Part shown: in pieces, positions 1 to 9,372 of the stretch | How the letters are laid out: each line of letters opens with the position of its first letter | Position numbering within the stretch: the first letter of the stretch is position 1 | NCBI RefSeq assembly: GCF_002968015.1 | Contig: NZ_PUIP01000006.1 | Location: 1-64,000, forward strand | DNA length: 64,000 nt | Direction: 5' to 3' | From: Massilia phosphatilytica | GTDB taxonomy: Bacteria > Pseudomonadota > Gammaproteobacteria > Burkholderiales > Burkholderiaceae_D | Translations under genes and position numbers: made by a program | The notes under the pieces: model-generated | Database searches by the model: none | Seen by the model: the letters and a program-made list of their open reading frames with translations, nothing else | Told to the model about the DNA's origin: nothing

Positions 1-272
1 ACGTAGTCCATCCAGATGTCACGGATGCCGACCCACACGTGGTAGAACAGGCCGAAGAACGTGACCATCGTGAAAAGCTTGAACCACTGGCGGGCGAACA
101 GGCCGGCCCAGCCTTCGTAAGTGAAGTTCTGGCCGGTCAGGAACGAGACCAGCAGGATGACGGTGAAGATGACCATCACGATGGCGGTCACGCGCTGGGC
201 GAGCCAGTCGCGCATGCCGTAGTGCGCGCCGACGACGAGGCGGCGCTGTCCGATATTCTTGGGGGTAGCCAT
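1..272 (-). CDS. sdhD: Succinate dehydrogenase membrane anchor SdhD (3' part cut by window edge)
   Basis: Reading the minus strand from the ATG at 272 gives a protein beginning MATPKNIGQRR, with two hydrophobic helices before the window edge. SdhD and SdhC anchor complex II in the inner membrane and carry haem b and the ubiquinone site. The segment ending in IRDIWMDY matches the conserved Asp-Tyr quinone-site region of SdhD. It starts 2 nt after the sdhC stop, so the two are translated as an operon. sdhA and sdhB would be expected beyond the left edge. About 90 residues are visible of a usual length of roughly 115-125. Confidence 0.93.
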   Translation of the reverse strand, partial: MATPKNIGQRRLVVGAHYGMRDWLAQRVTAIVMVIFTVILLVSFLTGQNFTYEGWAGLFARQWFKLFTMVTFFGLFYHVWVGIRDIWMDY

Positions 273-274
273 GT

Positions 275-697
275 TTAAAACACTCCGAACAGTTTCAATG
301 CGACCAGCAGGGTCAGCGCCAGGGCGACGATCAGCACGTAGCGCGCGGTGCGCTGCGCCGAGTCCTTGTCCAGGGCCATGTGGTTGTCCATGAACAGGTG
401 GCGGATGCCTGCGCAGAAGTGGTGCAGGTAGCCCCAGGACAGGCCCAGGATGACGATCTTCGTGAACGGATGGCTGACGATCCCGGCGAAGTGCGCGAAC
501 GAGATCTCGGAGCGGATGCTCTGCTCGAACAGGTAGAGCAGGAACGGCAGGGCAAGGAACAGCACGAAGCCGCTGATACGGTGCAGGATCGACACGATGG
601 CCGACGGCGGCTGCTTGTAGTTCATCGTGATGTCCGTAATGCTCACATTACGGATCGGCTGCCTTCGCTCCTGCATTTTTTTTACGGCTTCTGACAT
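275..697 (-). CDS. sdhC: Succinate dehydrogenase cytochrome b556 subunit SdhC
   Basis: This 140-residue protein has three transmembrane helices. It carries the SdhC signature HRISGF near residue 40 and the haem-ligand region HHFCAGIRH with a following MD. It is the first gene of the sdhCD unit and binds haem b and ubiquinone with SdhD. I chose the ATG at 697, about 7 nt after a GGAAGAG ribosome-binding site. A longer reading from 745 would add a charged N-terminus not seen in the family. A LysR gene is divergent, with 159 nt between the starts. Confidence 0.94.
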   Translation of the reverse strand: MSEAVKKMQERRQPIRNVSITDITMNYKQPPSAIVSILHRISGFVLFLALPFLLYLFEQSIRSEISFAHFAGIVSHPFTKIVILGLSWGYLHHFCAGIRHLFMDNHMALDKDSAQRTARYVLIVALALTLLVALKLFGVF

Positions 698-818
698 TCC
701 AGCACTCTTCCAAAATGGGTTATGGGCCCGCCAAAACGCGTCCAAGCGGCTCTCGCCGCAAAAAACTTGTCCGTGGGATACCTGTATTATCGCGAAATCT
801 CACTATGCTGTCCAATAT

Positions 819-838
819 ATGGATAATCTAGGATCCAT
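819..838. promoter_or_regulatory. Inverted repeat in the sdhC/LysR divergent promoter region
   Basis: ATGGAT at 819-824 and ATCCAT at 833-838 form a 6-bp inverted repeat with 8 nt between, starting 38 nt upstream of the LysR gene. LysR regulators commonly bind such dyads in their divergent promoter regions, so this is a candidate autoregulatory site. A link to sdhC is only positional. Confidence 0.4.
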
Positions 839-856
839 ACTTTTCACAGATACCGC

Positions 857-1756
857 ATGGAACTCAGACATTTACGCTACTTCGTCGCCGTCGCCGAGGA
901 AGGCAATATCACCCGCGCGGCGGAACGGCTCGGCATCGGCCAGCCGCCGCTGAGCCAGCAGATCCACGCGCTGGAACGGGAACTGGACGTCAAGCTGTTC
1001 CACCGCACGGGACACGGCGTGGTGCCGACCGATGCCGGCAAGGCGCTGCTGGTCGACGCCAAGCGCCTGCTGGGCGACGTGGAGAACGCCACCCTGAACG
1101 CACAACGGGCCGGACGCGGCGAGACGGGCCATTTGCACCTCGGCTTCACGGCGTCGGCGGCCTTCCACCCCATCGTGCGCGCGCTGGTGCGCGAGTTCCG
1201 CAACGCCTATCCCGGGGTCGGCCTCACGCTGACCGAAGGCACGACCGCGCACCTGCTGGCGCAACTGGACGAAGGCCGGATCGACCTCGCCTTCCTTCGC
1301 CCCGGCGTGCACTCGTTCGCCGGCGTCGTGCTCCGGGACATCGCGAGCGAGCCGATGAAGGCCGTGCTGCCGGTCACGCACCCGCTCGCGCAGCGGGCGC
1401 GGATCCCGCTGTCCGCGCTGGCGCAGGGGCCGTTCGTCCTGATCCCCCGCGCCGCCAGCCCGATGCTGCACGACGAGATCGTGTCCGCGTGCCGGCACGC
1501 GGGCTTCGAGCCGATGCCTGGCCAGCAGGCGCCGCAGCTGTCGACCGTCGTCAGCCTCGTCGCGGCGGAATTCGGGGTGTCGATCGTACCGGCCTCGGTC
1601 AGCCAGTTCCACGCCGAAGGGGTGACGTACGTGGACATCGCGGATGCGAAGGTCCGGTCGAAACTGGCGCTGGCGTCGCTGGAAGAGAATTCGTCGGCCA
1701 GGGTGGCCAACTTCCTGGAGATTGCGCGCCACGCGGCGGCGGGCGCGCGCCGGTAG
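857..1756 (+). CDS. LysR-family transcriptional regulator
   Basis: This 299-residue protein has an N-terminal winged helix-turn-helix at about residues 1-60 (MELRHLRYFVAVAEEGN, then AAERLGIGQPPLSQQI). A periplasmic-binding-like effector domain follows at about 90-295. The N-terminus resembles the BenM/CatM group that often controls aromatic or organic-acid catabolism, but the inducer cannot be read from sequence. It is divergent from sdhC and convergent with cphA, with a single nucleotide between the two stop codons. The ATG follows an AT-rich leader containing an inverted repeat. Confidence 0.88.
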   Translation: MELRHLRYFVAVAEEGNITRAAERLGIGQPPLSQQIHALERELDVKLFHRTGHGVVPTDAGKALLVDAKRLLGDVENATLNAQRAGRGETGHLHLGFTASAAFHPIVRALVREFRNAYPGVGLTLTEGTTAHLLAQLDEGRIDLAFLRPGVHSFAGVVLRDIASEPMKAVLPVTHPLAQRARIPLSALAQGPFVLIPRAASPMLHDEIVSACRHAGFEPMPGQQAPQLSTVVSLVAAEFGVSIVPASVSQFHAEGVTYVDIADAKVRSKLALASLEENSSARVANFLEIARHAAAGARR

Positions 1757-1757
1757 T

Positions 1758-4391
1758 TCAGCCCACCTGCGCCGAGATGCGCGCCGCGCTCTCCGGATCC
1801 ATCGGCCGGATCGCCTCCACGAACACGTCCAGCGACGACCCGCACGCGAACACGAGCACGTCCCCGCGGCGGCACAGCGACAGGCCGAGGCGGATCGCCT
1901 CGCCCACGTCCAGCTCGCGGTGCAGGGTATCCGTCTTGCCGACGACTTCCTCGGCCCCTTGCAGGATCAGGTCGACGGCGCCGCCGTACGCGCGGCCGCG
2001 GCTCGACGATTCGTACACGACCAGTTCGTCGAAACGCCCGGCGCACACGCGGCCCACTTCCAGCAGGTCGACGTCGCGGCGGTCGCCCGGCGCCGTCACG
2101 ATGCCCACCAGCTGGCCCGGCAGCAGCGAGCGCGCCATCTCGGCCAGCGCGGAATACGCGGCCGGGTTGTGCGCATAGTCGACGATGACCGTCACGCCGC
2201 GCACGTCGAACACGTTCGTGCGCAACGGGTTCGTCTTGCCGTCGCTGACGAACGTGGACAGGCCCGTCGCGATCTGCAGATTGCTGAAACCCGCGGCCAT
2301 CAGGGCGGCCGTCGCCGCGAGGCCGTTGGCGATGTTGTAGCGCGCGCGCCCGCCCAGCGCGATCGGCATCGCTTCCACGCGCAGCAACTCCTGGTGGTAG
2401 GTCGCGTCGGCCACGACGATCGAATTGTCCTGGAAGTACACGGCGCGGCCGCCCTCTTCCAGGTGGCGCAGCAGCACCGGTCCGTCCGCCTCCATGGAAA
2501 AATACACGACCTCCACGTCCGGATGCACGCGGCGCGCCATCGCCACGCACAGCGGGTCCTCGGCGTTCAGCACGACGGCGCGGCTGGCCGACAGCGGCAC
2601 CACGGCCTTCACCTGCGCGAGGTCTTCGACCGTGTCGACGCCGTCCAGGCCGAGGTGGTCGGGCGACACGTTCAGCACCATGCCGATGTCGCAGCGGTCG
2701 AACGCGAGGCCCCGTTTCAGGATGCCGCCGCGCGCCGTCTCCAGCACGGCGAACTCGACGTCCGGCGACGCGAGCACCGTGCGCGCCGACCAGTAGCCCG
2801 TGCAGTCGCCCCGCGTGACTTCCTTGCCCGCGATGTAGACGCCGTGCGTCGTCGTCACGCCGGTGACGCGGCCCGCGAGGCGGACCGTGTGCGCCATCAG
2901 CAGGGTGGTCGTCGTCTTGCCGTTCGTGCCCGTGCACGCGATGATCGGAATGCGTCCGTCCGAATCGCCCATCAGGCCCTGCACGATGGCGTCGCCCGCG
3001 TCGCGCGGCGTGCCGCTGGCGGGATGCTGGTGCATGCGGATGCCGGGCGCCGCGTTCACTTCGATGACGGCGCCGCCCTGGTCCGCCAGCGGCACCGCGA
3101 TGTCGCGGCAGACGATGTCGATGCCCGCCACGTCCAGCCCGATCTTCGCGGCCGCGCGCACGCACAGGCGGCGCGTGGATTCCGGCAAGAGGTCCGTCAC
3201 GTCTTCGGCCGTGCCACCCGTGGACAGGTTCGCATTCCCGCGCAGGTACACCGTCATGCCGGCCGCGGGGACGGCGTCCGGTACGAGATCCTGGCGCCGC
3301 AGCAGGTCTTCCGCATGGGCGTCGAGCGCGATCTGCGTGAGGATGTTCGTGTGGCCCGCGCCGCGCGCCGGGTTGCGGTTCTCGAGGTCGACGAGTTCGC
3401 GCACCGTGTGTGTGCCGTCGCCCACGACGTGCGCCGGCCGGCGCAGCGACGCCGCCGCTACCTTGCCGCCCGCGACGAGCACGCGGTAGTCGGCCCCTTC
3501 GATGAAGCGTTCGACGATGATCTGGCGGCCGAACTTGCGCGCGTACGCGTATGCCTGCTCGATCTCCGCCTCCGTGCGGCACGCGACCGAGACGCCCTTG
3601 CCCTGGTTCGCATCCAGCGGTTTCACGGTCACCGGCGCGGCGAGCTTGCGCGCGACGCGCAGCGCGTCTTCGATCGTGGTGACGGTCTCGCCCTGCGGCA
3701 CCGGCACGCCCGCCTCGGTCAACAGCTGCTTGGTCAGTTGCTTGTCGCTGGCGATGCGCACGGCGATAGTGCCCGTGTCGCCCGTGATTGTCGCCTGGAT
3801 GCGCTTCTGCTTCACGCCCCAGCCCAGCTGGAACAGGTTCGCGTCCTCCGTGATGCGCATGACGGGAATGCCCCGCTCCTGCGCGGCGGCCAGCACGGCG
3901 GCGGTGCTCGTGCCGATCGCGTAGTGGTCCGCGATCTCGCGCAATTCGTCCAGGCGCGGCGCCAGGTCGAACGGGCGGCCGTGCGCGAGCGCGTCGACGA
4001 TGTCCACGGCGAGCGCGAACGCCGGCTGCGCGACCTTTTCCAGCTGGTAGGCGCACACGATGCGGTACTGGCCCGGCTTGCCCGTCACGGGGCGCGTGCG
4101 TCCGAACGCGACCGGCGCGCCCGCGAGGCATTGCAGGCCCAGCGTCACGTGCTCGATCACGCGCGCGAGATACGTGCCTTCGCGCAGGCGCTGCGCGAAG
4201 CCGCCCGGCTGGCCCGTCGGCACGAGGTACTCCGCGAGCGACGGCAGCAGCGCCAGCAAGGCGTCATTGAATTGCGGGAGGTCGCGGGTGGAGACGCCAT
4301 ACAAGTCGTCCAGGTCGAGCACGGACAGCAGGCACGGGGTGGCGGCGTGGATGTTGGGTCCACGCAGGAAGCGTTGTTCGAGTATGTGCAC
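1758..4391 (-). CDS. cphA: Cyanophycin synthetase CphA
   Basis: The enzyme polymerises aspartate and arginine into cyanophycin, adding Asp to the backbone and Arg to the side chain with ATP. The 877 residues match the usual full length. They comprise an N-terminal domain, an ATP-grasp domain (about 220-470, with KPLDANQGKGVS and EVNAAPGIRMHQHP) and a C-terminal Mur-ligase domain (from about 480, with P-loop GTNGKTTTT and DYAHNPAAY). Both catalytic domains look complete, which fits the bifunctional CphA1 type. The start is a GTG preceded by AAGGA. It lies 19 nt downstream of a diiron-protein gene on the same strand. No cyanophycinase gene is visible nearby. Confidence 0.95.
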   Translation of the reverse strand: MHILEQRFLRGPNIHAATPCLLSVLDLDDLYGVSTRDLPQFNDALLALLPSLAEYLVPTGQPGGFAQRLREGTYLARVIEHVTLGLQCLAGAPVAFGRTRPVTGKPGQYRIVCAYQLEKVAQPAFALAVDIVDALAHGRPFDLAPRLDELREIADHYAIGTSTAAVLAAAQERGIPVMRITEDANLFQLGWGVKQKRIQATITGDTGTIAVRIASDKQLTKQLLTEAGVPVPQGETVTTIEDALRVARKLAAPVTVKPLDANQGKGVSVACRTEAEIEQAYAYARKFGRQIIVERFIEGADYRVLVAGGKVAAASLRRPAHVVGDGTHTVRELVDLENRNPARGAGHTNILTQIALDAHAEDLLRRQDLVPDAVPAAGMTVYLRGNANLSTGGTAEDVTDLLPESTRRLCVRAAAKIGLDVAGIDIVCRDIAVPLADQGGAVIEVNAAPGIRMHQHPASGTPRDAGDAIVQGLMGDSDGRIPIIACTGTNGKTTTTLLMAHTVRLAGRVTGVTTTHGVYIAGKEVTRGDCTGYWSARTVLASPDVEFAVLETARGGILKRGLAFDRCDIGMVLNVSPDHLGLDGVDTVEDLAQVKAVVPLSASRAVVLNAEDPLCVAMARRVHPDVEVVYFSMEADGPVLLRHLEEGGRAVYFQDNSIVVADATYHQELLRVEAMPIALGGRARYNIANGLAATAALMAAGFSNLQIATGLSTFVSDGKTNPLRTNVFDVRGVTVIVDYAHNPAAYSALAEMARSLLPGQLVGIVTAPGDRRDVDLLEVGRVCAGRFDELVVYESSSRGRAYGGAVDLILQGAEEVVGKTDTLHRELDVGEAIRLGLSLCRRGDVLVFACGSSLDVFVEAIRPMDPESAARISAQVG

Positions 4392-4410
4392 GGAAAATCC
4401 TTGTTGCGTC

Positions 4411-5868
4411 TCAGGCGTCGAGCAGCTGCGAATACATCCGGGTGGCCATCAGGCCGAGCGCCGTATGGTGGATCGAAGGCGACATCAGCTGCGCCAGCAT
4501 GGCCATCGCCTCCGGCTTGCCGGCGGCCGCCGCCACGCGCTCTTCCAGCTGGTGCAGTTCGGTGTCGCCGCCGCTGCCCGCCGGACGGCGCCGGATCAGG
4601 CCGCGCTCCGGATACCCGCTGCGCTGCGCGTGCTGGGTGAGGCTGTCGAGGGCACGCTGGCGGGCGCGGTGGCTCAGCACGCGGCCCGTGCGCGCCGTGG
4701 CCGTGGCGTCGCGCGGCGTCGTGATCCAGTCGCGCAGCACCTGCTGCTCGTAGGTGGAGAACACGCCGAACATTTCGGCTCGCTCGCCCTGGATCAGGCG
4801 CCAGAAGCGGCTCTGTTCCACGTCTTCGCCGCGCTGGATCCAGCCGGATTCCTCCAGCTTCGCGAGGAAGTCCGGGATCTGCTTCGGGTCGGCGAGCCAG
4901 TCGTTGACGGAGCGGCCGGCCACGCGGCAGTAATCCGAGTGCATGTTCTTGCCAATGGCTGCCTTGGCGGTGAAGATCTCGACCAGTTCCGCTTCCAGGT
5001 CGAACGCGCCGATGACGGACGTCGTGCACGCGCCCAGGTCGTTGAGGCGGTAGCCGTCCAGCACGCGCTGGAAGAACGCGGCGGGGTCGCCGGACTGCGC
5101 CATCAGGTGGCGCAAAGCCTGCACGGCCTTGTGCGCGTGGCCGCTGCCCGCGTTGTCGACCGTGACATGCAGGGTGAAGTAATACGGGTCGATCCCGAGT
5201 TCGTTCAACTCGTACGACGTGATCAGGAGGTGCAGCGGCAGCTGTTCGTAGCCGAGGTTGTAGCCCACCACCTCGGGCAGGAACGCGTCGGCGTTGTAGG
5301 CGAGCGCCAGCTGGAGGGCGCCCTGCACGAAGTGGTCCTCGGGCAGCGTCTCCCAGTGTTCGCAGCCGTGCGCCGCGAGCAGGCGGCGGTACAGGGTGAC
5401 GTGGTTCTTGTCCGGCACGCCGTCGCCCAGCTCTTCGAGATAGGTCTTGATCAGCGGGTGGAAGTCCGGATTCTCCCAGCGCGGCAGGGTGCCGTACAGC
5501 CAGGCGCCATCGACGAGCTTCGTGGGCGCGACGCCCTTCAGGAAGTACAGCGCATGCGACTTGTTCGCGAAGTAGCGGCGCGGCGCGCCATTCTTGCGGG
5601 CACCCAGGTATTCGCGGTACGCGATGCCGACGGATTCGGCGCGGCCCTGGATCCAGCCCTGCAGCTGCCACACGGCTTCCGGCAGTTCGCACGGTTCGGC
5701 GCGCGCCACCTCGACCTGCGCCGCCAGGAACGCACGGGACGCCTCGAGTGCCGCGGCCGGGTTGTCCATCAGGGCGAAATACAAGTCCCTGGCGAACGAT
5801 ACCTGGACCGGGCGGGTATCCCGGCCTGCTGCGCGTGCCGGGCTGTCGACGACAAAAGTGGAGGTCAT
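4411..5868 (-). CDS. Haem-oxygenase-like diiron (HDO) family protein, function unknown
   Basis: The 485-residue protein looks like an iron-containing redox enzyme of the haem-oxygenase-like fold. The central region has EVVGYNLGYEQLPLH and then an H-x3-D-x5-H motif (HVTVDNAGSGH), which fits the carboxylate and histidine ligands of the diiron site in this superfamily. Known HDOs act on amino acids, fatty acids or aromatic amines. It is the first gene of a two-gene unit with cphA (19 nt gap), which suggests a role in arginine, aspartate or cyanophycin metabolism. That role is inferred from context only. The last 100 residues are rich in Ala, Arg and Gln and resemble nothing I recognise. Confidence 0.7.
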   Translation of the reverse strand: MTSTFVVDSPARAAGRDTRPVQVSFARDLYFALMDNPAAALEASRAFLAAQVEVARAEPCELPEAVWQLQGWIQGRAESVGIAYREYLGARKNGAPRRYFANKSHALYFLKGVAPTKLVDGAWLYGTLPRWENPDFHPLIKTYLEELGDGVPDKNHVTLYRRLLAAHGCEHWETLPEDHFVQGALQLALAYNADAFLPEVVGYNLGYEQLPLHLLITSYELNELGIDPYYFTLHVTVDNAGSGHAHKAVQALRHLMAQSGDPAAFFQRVLDGYRLNDLGACTTSVIGAFDLEAELVEIFTAKAAIGKNMHSDYCRVAGRSVNDWLADPKQIPDFLAKLEESGWIQRGEDVEQSRFWRLIQGERAEMFGVFSTYEQQVLRDWITTPRDATATARTGRVLSHRARQRALDSLTQHAQRSGYPERGLIRRRPAGSGGDTELHQLEERVAAAAGKPEAMAMLAQLMSPSIHHTALGLMATRMYSQLLDA

Positions 5869-5990
5869 AACAAATCTTTTGGTAAATGCTCTACCAGGAT
5901 TATGCGGACCCGGCCCTGTCGGCGTAATCGGTAAGCTTCCCTCCAGGATGTCGGACAGGGATTACAAAAATTATATCGTTACACAAATGA

Positions 5991-6014
5991 AAAGCGGCGC
6001 CGCAGCGCCGCTTT
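5991..6014 (-). terminator. Rho-independent terminator of the amino-acid permease gene
   Basis: AAAGCGGCGC at 5991-6000 and GCGCCGCTTT at 6005-6014 form a perfect 10-bp stem with a 4-nt loop. On the minus strand it is followed by TTTTCATTTG. It lies 19 nt past the permease stop codon, between that gene and the promoter region of the HDO-cphA unit. Confidence 0.8.
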
Positions 6015-6032
6015 CGGAACGGGGACAGTGAA

Positions 6033-7436
6033 TTACGACTGCGTCACGCCGCTCAGCAGGGAACGGGACCGGGCATAGCCGAAGTAGACCAGCAGACCCA
6101 GTACCAGCCAGATGATGAATGCCACCCACGTGATCGCGGACAGGAACGACATCAGCGCCAGGCAGAACACGACGGCGATGCCCGGCACGATGGGCACGCC
6201 CGGGCAGCGGAACGCGCGCTTCAGGTCCGGGCGCTTCTTGCGCAGGACGATCACGGCGACGGAGACGAGGCAGAACGCGGCCAGCGTGCCGATGTTGACC
6301 AGTTCGGCCAGCACGTTCAGCGGCACGAACGCGGCGATCAGGCCGAACAGGATGCCGACCACCCACGTCGCGAAGAACGGAGTGCCGAATTTCGGGTGCA
6401 CGGTCGACAGCTTCGCCGGCAGCAGGCCGTCGCGCGACATCGCGTAGATGATGCGGGTCTGGCCATACGCCATCACGAGGATCACGGTGGTCATGCCGAG
6501 GATGGCGCCCAGGTCGATCCAGCCGGCGAACCAGTTTTCGCCCGCATGCTGCAGGGCCAGGGAGACCGGGTGGTCGATGCCCTTGAACATCTGGAACGGG
6601 ACGATGCCCGTCATGATGGCGGCGACGATCACGTACAGGATCGTGCAGATGGTCAGCGAGCCGATGATGCCGATCGGGAGGTCGCGTTCCGGACGCTTGA
6701 CTTCCTCGGCGGCCGACGTGACGGCGTCGAAGCCGATGAAGGCGAAGAACACGACGGCGGCGGCGCTCATGATGCCCGTGCCGCCGAACGGCGCGAACGG
6801 ATGCCAGTTGGCCGGCGTAACGTGCTTGACGCCCACGACGATGAACAGCAGGACGACGATCATCTTGATGACGACCATGACATTATTCACGCGGGCCGAT
6901 TCGCGCACGCCCCACGACAGCATCGCGGTCAGTACGAGCATGATGAGCAGCGCGGGCAGGTTCATCACGCTGTGCACGCCCGGCACCGCGCCCGGCGCGG
7001 CGGACAGCAGTTCGGGAATCGTGATGCCGAAGCCTTGCAACAGCGACTGGAAATAGCCGGACCAGCCGACGGCCACCGCCGACGTCGCCAGCCCGTACTC
7101 GAGCAGAAGGTCCCAGCCGATCATCCAGGCGACGAGTTCGCCCAGGACGACGTAGCTGTAGGTGTAGATCGAACCGGCGATCGGCACGGTCGACGCGAAC
7201 TCCGCGTAGCACATGGCCGCGAAGCCGCACGCGATGGCGGCGACGATGAACGACACCGTCAACGCCGGGCCGGCCGTCAAGGCGCCGGTACCGGTCAGCA
7301 CGAAGATACCGGTGCCGACGATCGCCCCGATGCCCATGAGGATGAGGTCGGTTGGCCCCAGCACTTTCTTCAGCCCGCCCGGGGTACGGGAGGCTGCGAC
7401 CATGTTGTCGAGATTCTTGGTTCTGAAAAGACTCAC
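6033..7436 (-). CDS. APC-family amino-acid permease
   Basis: This 467-residue inner-membrane permease has about 12 hydrophobic segments. The N-terminal GIGAIVGTGIFVLTG motif is the substrate and sodium-site glycine motif of APC helix 1. The FIGFDAVTSAAEEVKRPERD loop is typical of the cationic amino-acid transporter (CAT/YfnA-like) subgroup. I chose the GTG at 7436, ten bases after the start of a GGAGAAAG ribosome-binding site, because the protein then begins SLFRTKNLD as in relatives. Upstream readings add a non-hydrophobic, unrelated sequence. Being next to cphA, it might supply arginine or another amino acid, but its substrate is not shown. Confidence 0.88.
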   Translation of the reverse strand: MSLFRTKNLDNMVAASRTPGGLKKVLGPTDLILMGIGAIVGTGIFVLTGTGALTAGPALTVSFIVAAIACGFAAMCYAEFASTVPIAGSIYTYSYVVLGELVAWMIGWDLLLEYGLATSAVAVGWSGYFQSLLQGFGITIPELLSAAPGAVPGVHSVMNLPALLIMLVLTAMLSWGVRESARVNNVMVVIKMIVVLLFIVVGVKHVTPANWHPFAPFGGTGIMSAAAVVFFAFIGFDAVTSAAEEVKRPERDLPIGIIGSLTICTILYVIVAAIMTGIVPFQMFKGIDHPVSLALQHAGENWFAGWIDLGAILGMTTVILVMAYGQTRIIYAMSRDGLLPAKLSTVHPKFGTPFFATWVVGILFGLIAAFVPLNVLAELVNIGTLAAFCLVSVAVIVLRKKRPDLKRAFRCPGVPIVPGIAVVFCLALMSFLSAITWVAFIIWLVLGLLVYFGYARSRSLLSGVTQS

Positions 7437-7690
7437 TGCTTTCTCCAATCGATAGTAGATAGATCCCGGTCCCTGATTGTTATGCGCGGCGGGCAGGCGA
7501 TAACCTGCACTACAGACGCCGAAGGGGGTCTCCTCCTGGGCTCGGACCGCCGGGACTGACATGCAAGAACAATGCCGGTCGCCAGCCTGGCGGCGTCACA
7601 TTATCTCTATTCTGTTATCCAGAATCAAAGGAAATACTCAATATTTCAAGGTATGGAAGATGGGAAACCGCAAAAAGCGGCCATGAACCC

Positions 7691-8536
7691 CTAGCGCAGG
7701 GTGCAAATCAGGAGTTCCGGGTCGGCATTCAGCCGCAGCGGGATGCCGGAACAGCCGACGCCGCAGCTGACGATCAGCGGGCCGTTGTCCGGCTGGTCGT
7801 AGCGGCCATAGCAGAATTCGCGCGAATTCGGGCCGCTGGGACGGAACAGCGGCGCACCATCGGGGAGCGCGATCTGGCCGCCGTGAGTATGACCGGCGAA
7901 GGCGACGTCGAACCGCTGGCGGTCCAGGCGATACAAACCGTCGGGCGAATGCGTCAGGTAGATGCGGACGGCGCCCGCGCCGGCGAACGTGGCGCTGGCG
8001 GATGGTTCGCCCGTCCAGGGGTCGTCGATGCCGCACACGCTGACGTCGCCGAATGGCGCCGGCAGCGCGACGCTGCGGTTCACGAGCACCTCGGCGCCGC
8101 CCGCGCGCAGCGTATCCTCGATGAGGGCGCGGCCGTTCCAGATGTCGTGGTTGCCGATGACGGCATAGGTGCCGAGCGGCGCCCGCGCACCGGCGAGGAA
8201 CGTGCGCAGCGCGGCCACGTTCGCCGCGTCGAAACACACGTAGTCGCCGCCCAGCAGCAGCACGTCGGGCGCTTCCGCGCGGATCGCCGCCAGCAGGTCG
8301 TCGAACACGGCGGGATGCGTGGTGGGGCCGGCATGAAAATCGGACGCGAAACCGATGCGCAGCGGCCGCGCGAGCCGCCGTTCCGGGTCCAGTTCGACAT
8401 GCTGGCGCGTCACGCGCACCCGGCCGAGACCACCGAGCCGGTAGCTCATCCCGGCGACCAGGCCCCTCAGCAGAAAGGCATTCAGGACGCGTTCGAACGC
8501 ATTGCGCAACAGTTGCTGGTGCTTGTGGCTGGACAT
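7691..8536 (-). CDS. Calcineurin-like metallophosphoesterase (YkuE/YaeI-like)
   Basis: The 281-residue protein contains the full set of metal-binding motifs of the family: ASDFHAG, GGDYV, GNHD, LTHSPD and GHTHGGQ, in order from about residue 64 to 215. Relatives such as YkuE and YaeI are membrane-associated phosphodiesterases, some acting on UDP-diacylglucosamine-type lipids. The first 30 residues contain a weakly hydrophobic stretch that could associate with the membrane. It is divergent from the LysE-family gene. The substrate cannot be assigned. Confidence 0.88.
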   Translation of the reverse strand: MSSHKHQQLLRNAFERVLNAFLLRGLVAGMSYRLGGLGRVRVTRQHVELDPERRLARPLRIGFASDFHAGPTTHPAVFDDLLAAIRAEAPDVLLLGGDYVCFDAANVAALRTFLAGARAPLGTYAVIGNHDIWNGRALIEDTLRAGGAEVLVNRSVALPAPFGDVSVCGIDDPWTGEPSASATFAGAGAVRIYLTHSPDGLYRLDRQRFDVAFAGHTHGGQIALPDGAPLFRPSGPNSREFCYGRYDQPDNGPLIVSCGVGCSGIPLRLNADPELLICTLR

Positions 8537-8603
8537 AGGACCCGCACTTTACACCAATGCCACGTCCGGTGCGGTAACATTGCCTTTTTGCCCAGGACCA
8601 CCC

Positions 8604-9230
8604 ATGCTGACACCCGACCAGTTCTTCGCCTTCCTCGCCGCCGCCATCCTGCTGACCCTGTCGCCGGGACCGGACAACATGATGGTGCTGAGCGTGGGCG
8701 TGGCGAAGGGCCGGGTGCGGGGCATTGCGTTCGGGCTCGGCTGCGCGTTCGGCTGCCTGTCGCACACGCTGCTGGCCGTCGTGGGCGTCTCCGCCCTCAT
8801 CGCCGCGTCGCCGCTCGCGTTCACGACGCTCAAGGTATGCGGCGGCCTGTATCTCGCGTGGATGGGCTGGCACGCCATCCGCAGCCGCGGCGGCGCCCGC
8901 GTCGACACGGCGCACGCGGCCGCCGATCCGGCCCGCACGCTGTTTTTCAAAGGCCTCGTCGCGAACGCCATCAATCCGAAGGTCGCCCTGTTCTTCCTGT
9001 CGTTCCTGCCCCAGTTTGTCGTCGCGCAGCGCGGCGACGCCAACCTGCAGACGGCGCTGCTGGGTCTCACGTTCACCCTGCAGGCCGTTGTCCTGTTCGG
9101 CCTGCTCGGCTTCTTTTCCGGCGCCATCGGCCAGTGGCTGGCGCGCCGTCCCAAGGCCGGGCAGTGGCTCGACCGCATCGCCGGCACCATTTTCATCGCC
9201 CTCGGCCTGCGCCTGATCGTTTCCCGCTGA
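8604..9230 (+). CDS. LysE/RhtB-family amino-acid exporter
   Basis: The 208-residue protein has about six hydrophobic helices and the family signature LTLSPGPDNMMVLSVG near the N-terminus, followed by NPKVALFFLSFLPQF in the middle. Such proteins export lysine, arginine, threonine or homoserine-lactone-type compounds across the inner membrane. I chose the ATG at 8604. A reading from further upstream adds a cysteine- and tryptophan-rich leader not seen in the family. The exported substrate is not predictable here. Confidence 0.9.
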   Translation: MLTPDQFFAFLAAAILLTLSPGPDNMMVLSVGVAKGRVRGIAFGLGCAFGCLSHTLLAVVGVSALIAASPLAFTTLKVCGGLYLAWMGWHAIRSRGGARVDTAHAAADPARTLFFKGLVANAINPKVALFFLSFLPQFVVAQRGDANLQTALLGLTFTLQAVVLFGLLGFFSGAIGQWLARRPKAGQWLDRIAGTIFIALGLRLIVSR

Positions 9231-9290
9231 CGTTGTTCGCTGCCGGCGCGCGCCGTAGATGCATAGTCGCTTTTCGTTTTAACGTTCGTC

Positions 9291-9312
9291 AGATATCGAA
9301 CGGCGAATATCT
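9291..9312. promoter_or_regulatory. Imperfect palindrome upstream of the sulfur-acquisition operon
   Basis: AGATAT at 9291-9296 and ATATCT at 9307-9312 form an inverted repeat with a 10-nt spacer, about 60 nt before the flavin-enzyme gene. It is a candidate operator for that operon. No specific regulator can be named. Confidence 0.3.
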
Positions 9313-9372
9313 TCGTTCACGCGGAGTCCCCCGTTTGCAATACTGGGCCGACTTTGCTGAAGGATATCGACC

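Noticed and set aside
1207-4131. Long frames on both strands over LysR and cphA
   Set aside because: They overlap a complete LysR protein and a complete CphA. Their products are low-complexity and match no family.
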